Shown: piece by piece, positions 62,956 to 64,000 of the stretch
Position numbering within the stretch: position 1 is the first letter of the stretch
Layout: each line of letters begins with the position of its first letter
Assembly (NCBI GenBank): GCA_030710605.1
Contig: CP092876.1
Span: forward strand, 88,391,774 to 88,455,773
Direction: 5' to 3'
From: Cordylochernes scorpioides
Lineage: Eukaryota > Arthropoda > Arachnida > Pseudoscorpiones > Chernetidae
DNA: 64,000 bases
The notes under the pieces: generated by a model
Database searches by the model: none
Seen by the model: only the letters and a program-made list of their open reading frames with translations
What the model was told of the DNA's origin: nothing
Translations under genes and position numbers: made by a program

Positions 62956-63033
62956 ACAAGATAAACAAATGTGAACAAAATTGCCTCTGTCTCCTTCAAA
63001 AAAATTCACTTACTTAAATTTTGTCCATGAGTG
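62954..63033. mobile_element. M1 MITE, right-end fragment
   Basis: CACAAGATAAACAAATGTGA, TGCCTCTGTCTCCTTCAAA, then CTTAAATTTTGTCCATGAGTG and TA. The left half is missing. It abuts the P1 palindrome. Confidence 0.7.
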
Positions 63034-63247
63034 TAAACCATTACAGAGAAAGTTGCATAACATCATTCAAGTAACATCTCTAGAGATTTATAGAAGTGGA
63101 TATTTTTACTTTATTTTACTTCTGAAGAAGTTAAACTTTTTAACAATGACCATTTTTTCTTTAAAATTGGTAAAGATCCTGTTGTGTATATTCATAATTT
63201 GTAGATAATTATATATATAGGTAATACAATAATGGCACCAAAACAAA

Positions 63248-63420
63248 GTCGGTGGACGAGTGGGTAACACCCTCGATTCCCGACATTCGTGAACCGGGAT
63301 TGAATCCCGCGTTAAAATTTGGTTTAATATGTGAATAACCTTCATATATTATTCACTGTTTCAATTATCATGAACTAGGTTGCTCTTGTTGAGCGGTACC
63401 TATTAATGTGATTTTGAAAT
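63248..63420 (+). mobile_element. tRNA-derived SINE S1
   Basis: GTCGGTGGACGAGTGGGTAA (A box) and CGGGATTGAATCCCGCG (B box), then TATGTGAATAACCTTC and TTGCTCTTGTTGAGCGGTAC. Best preserved head of the four copies. Confidence 0.75.
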
Positions 63421-63499
63421 ACAATAATGGCAATGACATTCTGCCATCTGAAATGATTATATAAGTGGTCAGGATTTGTCTTTTTGTTTATAAATATAT

Positions 63500-63782
63500 T
63501 GTCGCGAGTATCGGACTGAAAGCACCTATAACCTCCTCTGGTTGCTGTTGTGACTTTCTCTCCAACATCACAGAAGGTTCTGGTAAGTCTCTCGAGTCCC
63601 CCCACCAGTGGCTGAGAGATACTGCTAGAGGGAAAGGAGATCCACATGAGTGGTGGTTCTCAGAAGGTCTTTGGGCTGTCTACAGGGTAGAGCTGCAGAG
63701 GTAGAGCAACGGAGCCTGGGTAGATGATCCACGGTGGAGGAAGGGGCGTCGTCGCAAAGAACCAGAGGGGAAACGCGCGACA
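63500..63782 (+). mobile_element. Solo LTR related to the 29.4-kb LTR element
   Basis: TGTCGCGAGTATCGG ... AAACGCGCGACA, 283 bp, flanked by ATAT (63496-63499, 63783-63786). Its end GTCGCAAAGAACCAGAGGGG is the reverse complement of the start of the LTR at 29391. Confidence 0.75.
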
Positions 63783-63786
63783 ATAT

Positions 63787-64000
63787 TGTGGCGAAGAAAT
63801 AATTTATATTTAATTTAATTATTCAATGAAAATATTTGGAAACAGATTTAAAATTTTACATTTTCTAAATCATCATTTAGTTACCTAGCTTGTTTGCTCG
63901 ATATTCTCTAGCTGTAGATGGTTTGGTTGATTTGTTAAAAATTGTCGACTAGTCGTGGTGACGTTATCAATAAATACTCTCACATCGCCAGATATACAAA
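63787..64000 (-). mobile_element. LTR family L3, cut by window end
   Basis: TGTGGCGAAGAAATAATTTA follows ATAT (63783-63786) directly; reverse complement of 60740-60975 over its whole length. Shares its ATAT with the preceding solo LTR, so one inserted at the duplication of the other. Confidence 0.65.

Noticed and set aside
63248..63320. A/B boxes as a Ser/Leu tRNA
   Set aside because: Arms do not pair as a tRNA, and four copies with target duplications show a SINE.

Overview
This is eukaryotic nuclear DNA from an animal, most likely an arthropod. It is AT-rich, has no dense coding, and almost every recognisable stretch is a transposable element (TE) or a repeat made from one. The arthropod call rests on a fragment of a cuticle-type chitin-binding protein carried inside one retrotransposon, and on the mix of mariner, Tc1/Tc3, piggyBac, gypsy, Penelope-like and jockey/R1-type elements. 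A chelicerate would fit, but the sequence does not decide it. No complete host gene can be proven. Three weak host candidates are listed: a split secreted-peptide gene on the minus strand (52.6 to 46.2 kb), an open frame with repeated LPEL-type motifs (53.0-53.9 kb), and a possible exon at 61.1 kb.

Layout. 0-7.2 kb: a Tigger/pogo transposon split by a nearly intact piggyBac, which itself carries a truncated LINE (three layers). 7.2-15.1 kb: a short MITE whose end is amplified into a 76-bp satellite; into it jumped a gypsy element (gypsy-2), which in turn holds a second small gypsy (gypsy-1, with the captured cuticle-protein piece) and a LINE fragment. 15-26 kb: SINE, LINE tails, a split Tc1/Tc3 transposase, palindromes and a 41-bp minisatellite. 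26-32.3 kb: mariner remnant, a Penelope-like element (reverse transcriptase plus GIY-YIG nuclease) interrupted by a TRIM, then a large non-autonomous LTR element with a coiled-coil protein. 32.6-45 kb: two inverted copies of a DDxD transposon flanking three LINEs inserted in or beside each other. 45-58.8 kb: three more MITE-derived satellites and two arrays made of LINE 3' tails. 58.8-64 kb: SINEs, palindromes, hammerhead-bearing repeats and solo LTRs.

Two themes stand out. First, several repeat families carry hammerhead self-cleaving ribozyme cores. The best copy (62.5 kb) has all core residues, a perfect stem I and a self-complementary stem III. The insertion that contains it starts at the predicted cleavage point and is flanked by a 9-bp target duplication, as expected if ribozyme-cut RNA is the retrotransposition template. 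Second, TE ends are being turned into tandem satellites in two independent ways: a MITE terminal unit (four arrays) and a LINE 3' tail (two arrays).

Target-site duplications, read by eye, fix the order of many insertions. Clade names for LINEs are approximate.
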